A model generated the notes under the pieces. That model searched no databases. It had not been told where the DNA came from and was given only the letters and a program-made list of their open reading frames with translations. DNA of 64,000 nt from JAAFHB01 sp038236995 (GTDB taxonomy: Bacteria > Bacteroidota > Bacteroidia > Bacteroidales > Prolixibacteraceae), in contig JBBRZE010000012.1 of NCBI GenBank assembly GCA_038236995.1, positions 20,365 to 84,364 on the forward strand, given 5' to 3'. The position numbers and the translations under genes are program-made. Shown here in pieces: positions 62,103 through 64,000 of this stretch (position 1 is its first letter; every line of letters begins with the position of its first letter).

Positions 62103-63131
62103 ATGAGGAGAATTCTGAAATGGGTTCTTATTCTTGCAGCAGTTTATTTGGGAACCACTTTGCCGGTCGCTGCGCAAACCAAGTACAATATTGTTTTCTA
62201 CAATGTTGAAAATCTATTCGATACACGCGATGATTCATTAACCGCGGATGAAGAATTTACGCCCCGAAACGAAAGACACTGGACGAGAGAACGTTTTGAC
62301 GATAAAATCAAAAAGATTTACAAAGCTCTGATAACCGCCGGAGCTGGTCAATTCCCTGACATCATTGGTCTTGCAGAGATTGAGAATCTGTGGGTAATCG
62401 AACAACTGACCAGCAAAACCCCATTCAGTAAAGTTCCCTATGGAATTATTCATAAAGAGTCGCCAGATCCGCGGGGAATTGATGTTGCCTTGCTCTATCG
62501 GAAAGACAGAATAAATCCTGTTGATTATGAACATATCCCAGTCTCAGACGCTGGGAAATATGGTTTCAAAACACGTGATATCCTTCATTTTACTGCTGGA
62601 CTGGGTTCAGATCAAGTTCATTTCTTTGTAAACCATTGGCCTTCCAGAAGTGGTGGATATATTGAGACCAAGGCGAAAAGGGATATAACAGCCGGAATAT
62701 TACGCAATAGCATTGATTCATTATTTATTAAAGATCCGGAAACCAATATCATTTTAATGGGTGATTTTAATGCCACCCCTAAAGAAAAATGCTTTACTTC
62801 AATTCTCAAAGCGCTTCCTTATCCGGGGAATAATAATCCCTCTTACTTAATTAACCTATCGACTATCTGGACAACGCGTGCAGAAGGAACGATTAGAAAT
62901 GGAGGCCAGTGGGAAGTTTTCGACCAGATGATCTGTTCCTATAATCTCTTGTCAAATAATAGATTACAGATAGATACCGAACAAAGTGGCATTTGCAATT
63001 TTGACTTTTTGTTGGAACCTGACCTAACCTATCTTGGGAGTAAACCTTTCAGAACCTATCTTGGACCGAAGTACCACGGCGGAACAAGCGATCATTTGCC
63101 TGTAAAAGTATCCATTTCAGCTAAACGATAA
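62103..63131 (+). CDS. Secreted endonuclease/exonuclease/phosphatase-family protein
   Basis: A 342-residue DNase-I-like enzyme; signal peptide about 1-24 (PVAAQ|TKYN). EEP-fold motifs are FYNVENLFDTRDD, LAEIENLWVIEQL, the NHWPSRSGG segment, MGDFNATPKEK and TSDHLPVKV with the terminal Asp-His. The metal and catalytic residues therefore look complete. Substrates of such secreted proteins include DNA and phosphodiesters; nothing in the sequence decides. Cotranscribed with the beta-helix lipoprotein. Confidence 0.9.
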   Translation: MRRILKWVLILAAVYLGTTLPVAAQTKYNIVFYNVENLFDTRDDSLTADEEFTPRNERHWTRERFDDKIKKIYKALITAGAGQFPDIIGLAEIENLWVIEQLTSKTPFSKVPYGIIHKESPDPRGIDVALLYRKDRINPVDYEHIPVSDAGKYGFKTRDILHFTAGLGSDQVHFFVNHWPSRSGGYIETKAKRDITAGILRNSIDSLFIKDPETNIILMGDFNATPKEKCFTSILKALPYPGNNNPSYLINLSTIWTTRAEGTIRNGGQWEVFDQMICSYNLLSNNRLQIDTEQSGICNFDFLLEPDLTYLGSKPFRTYLGPKYHGGTSDHLPVKVSISAKR

Positions 63132-63437
63132 TTGACACTCACCACTGCCTTATGACTATTACTATATTGTCCTTTCTGAATATTGTAATAATTGTCTTTT
63201 GATACTTCTTGTCAGGATTTCGATCTTACTCAAGAGAGCTATCCGGATCTCATTTTCCACTTCTCAATCAGTTTATCTGCTCACTTTATCAATTCTTCAT
63301 ACATCTAATCAGCCTATTTTCAAATTACAATAATTGATTTTCAATCATATAGTTTATTCATTCATCTTTTTTGCAATTGATGATTAAACCCCCACTCGTA
63401 AAACGCATCAAAGAGTTGAAATATTTAAAAATTAGAA
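63132..63437. other. Intergenic region before the TonB-dependent receptor
   Basis: About 306 AT-rich bases. There is no coding frame, and no perfect promoter box; several AATTGAT-like words near 63330-63380 are not clearly repeats. Confidence 0.4.
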
Positions 63438-64000
63438 ATGAGAAAAGCATCTTTATTCATATTCCTCTTTGCCTCGATTGTCGTTCAATTAAGCGGACAA
63501 ACACCGTCCCCAATTGGTAAACCTGGAGAGGAATCCACTCCCCGAAATCTTACTATCAAAGGGAAAATAGTTGAAGCAACCAATCACACGCCGATGGAAT
63601 TTGCAAGTATAGCTGTTTACTCGGCTGCTGACAGCTCTATTGCAGGTGGCGTTATGAGTACATCGAACGGTACATTTGAGGTTAAAAAACTTCGGGCAGG
63701 TAAATACTACCTTCAGGCCAATTTCATCGGTTTTGAAAAAACAACAATATCAGATATTTTATTAAAAGCCAACATTCCAACAAAAGATGTGGGACAAATT
63801 GAATTAATCGTTGCAACACAACAAGTTGGCCAGGCAACCGTTACAGCCGAAAAAGCCCGTGTTGAATTTAAAATCGATCGTCGGGTTGTAAATGTCAGTC
63901 AGGACCTTACTGCAACCGGAGGCTCTGCTGTCGAAGTGCTCGAAAATACGCCCTCTGTACAAACTGACTTCGACGGGAATGTTACCCTTAGGGGCAGCTC
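63438..64000 (+). CDS. TonB-dependent receptor with carboxypeptidase-regulatory-like domain, 3' part outside window
   Basis: ATG at 63438 starts a signal peptide (FASIVVQLSGQ|TPSP). A CarboxypepD_reg-like domain (about 38-115: IKGKIVEATNHTPMEFASIAVYS) is followed by the start of the plug (VTAEKARVEFKIDRRVVNVS, ENTPSVQTDFDGNVTLRG). The VEFKIDRRV segment and the outer-membrane receptor organisation fit the OMP_b-brl_3-type TonB-dependent receptors common in Bacteroidota. About 187 residues are visible, and the barrel lies outside the window. Ligand unknown. Confidence 0.85.
   Translation, partial: MRKASLFIFLFASIVVQLSGQTPSPIGKPGEESTPRNLTIKGKIVEATNHTPMEFASIAVYSAADSSIAGGVMSTSNGTFEVKKLRAGKYYLQANFIGFEKTTISDILLKANIPTKDVGQIELIVATQQVGQATVTAEKARVEFKIDRRVVNVSQDLTATGGSAVEVLENTPSVQTDFDGNVTLRGS

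Overview
The window reads as one stretch of a Bacteroidota chromosome, most likely Bacteroidales/Marinilabiliales (Prolixibacteraceae-like; this placement is inference). Supporting signs are SusC/SusD genes, a one-protein hybrid two-component regulator (HTCS), promoters of the TTTG / TAnnTTTG type instead of sigma70 boxes, few Shine-Dalgarno sites, AT-rich spacers, and Bacteroidota gene orders such as prs-rplY-pth-S4.

Layout. (1) 1-23683, all leftward: a polysaccharide utilization locus. In transcription order it holds an HTCS sensor/regulator, a 742-base control region, susC, susD, a hairpin terminator, a GH8 enzyme, a GH29-like fucosidase, a GH3 glycosidase with a PA14 insert, three tandem CE1-type esterases, a type-B carboxylesterase, a CE6/SASA acetylesterase and a serine hydrolase cut by the window edge. 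The mix suits an acetylated and acylated xylan-type hemicellulose. (2) 23684-25600: a gene-poor scar with relics of two tyrosine recombinases, tRNA-Pro and tRNA-Ser, and a probable SRP RNA. (3) 25609-36043: housekeeping genes (split 5'-nucleotidase, N-acetylmuramoyl-L-alanine amidase, Hsp15-like S4 protein, pth, rplY, prs, engB, manA, Dabb protein, udk, PolB-like exonuclease, trpS). (4) 36070-45451: a five-gene leftward operon of a 2-epimerase, a sugar porter, a UroD/MtaA-like protein with a complete H-x-C...C zinc site, and two GH38 alpha-mannosidases. (5) 45831-54325: accessory genes, including SRPBCC proteins, a hybrid kinase, tRNA-Val, a REP-associated (HUH) transposase beside nested inverted repeats, a GlxA-type regulator divergent from an SRPBCC pair, DUF2200, GNAT and DUF1080 proteins and a small HTH protein. 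(6) 54643-60580: a peptidoglycan scavenging module with a NagZ/beta-lactamase fusion divergent from NamZ (DUF1343) and a sodium:solute symporter. (7) 60663-64000: a beta-helix lipoprotein, a secreted EEP nuclease/phosphatase and the start of a TonB-dependent receptor.

How the parts work together. In region 1 the HTCS would sense a released oligosaccharide in the periplasm and switch on susCD and the hydrolases; the esterases strip acyl groups so the glycosidases can act. Region 4 would release mannose, epimerize the sugar and import it. Region 6 would convert peptidoglycan fragments to free GlcNAc and MurNAc for uptake. The less ordinary items are the UroD/MtaA-like protein in a mannose operon, the transposase with its nested palindromes, the double integrase relic beside tRNA genes, and the SRP-like RNA with a non-GNRA apical loop.
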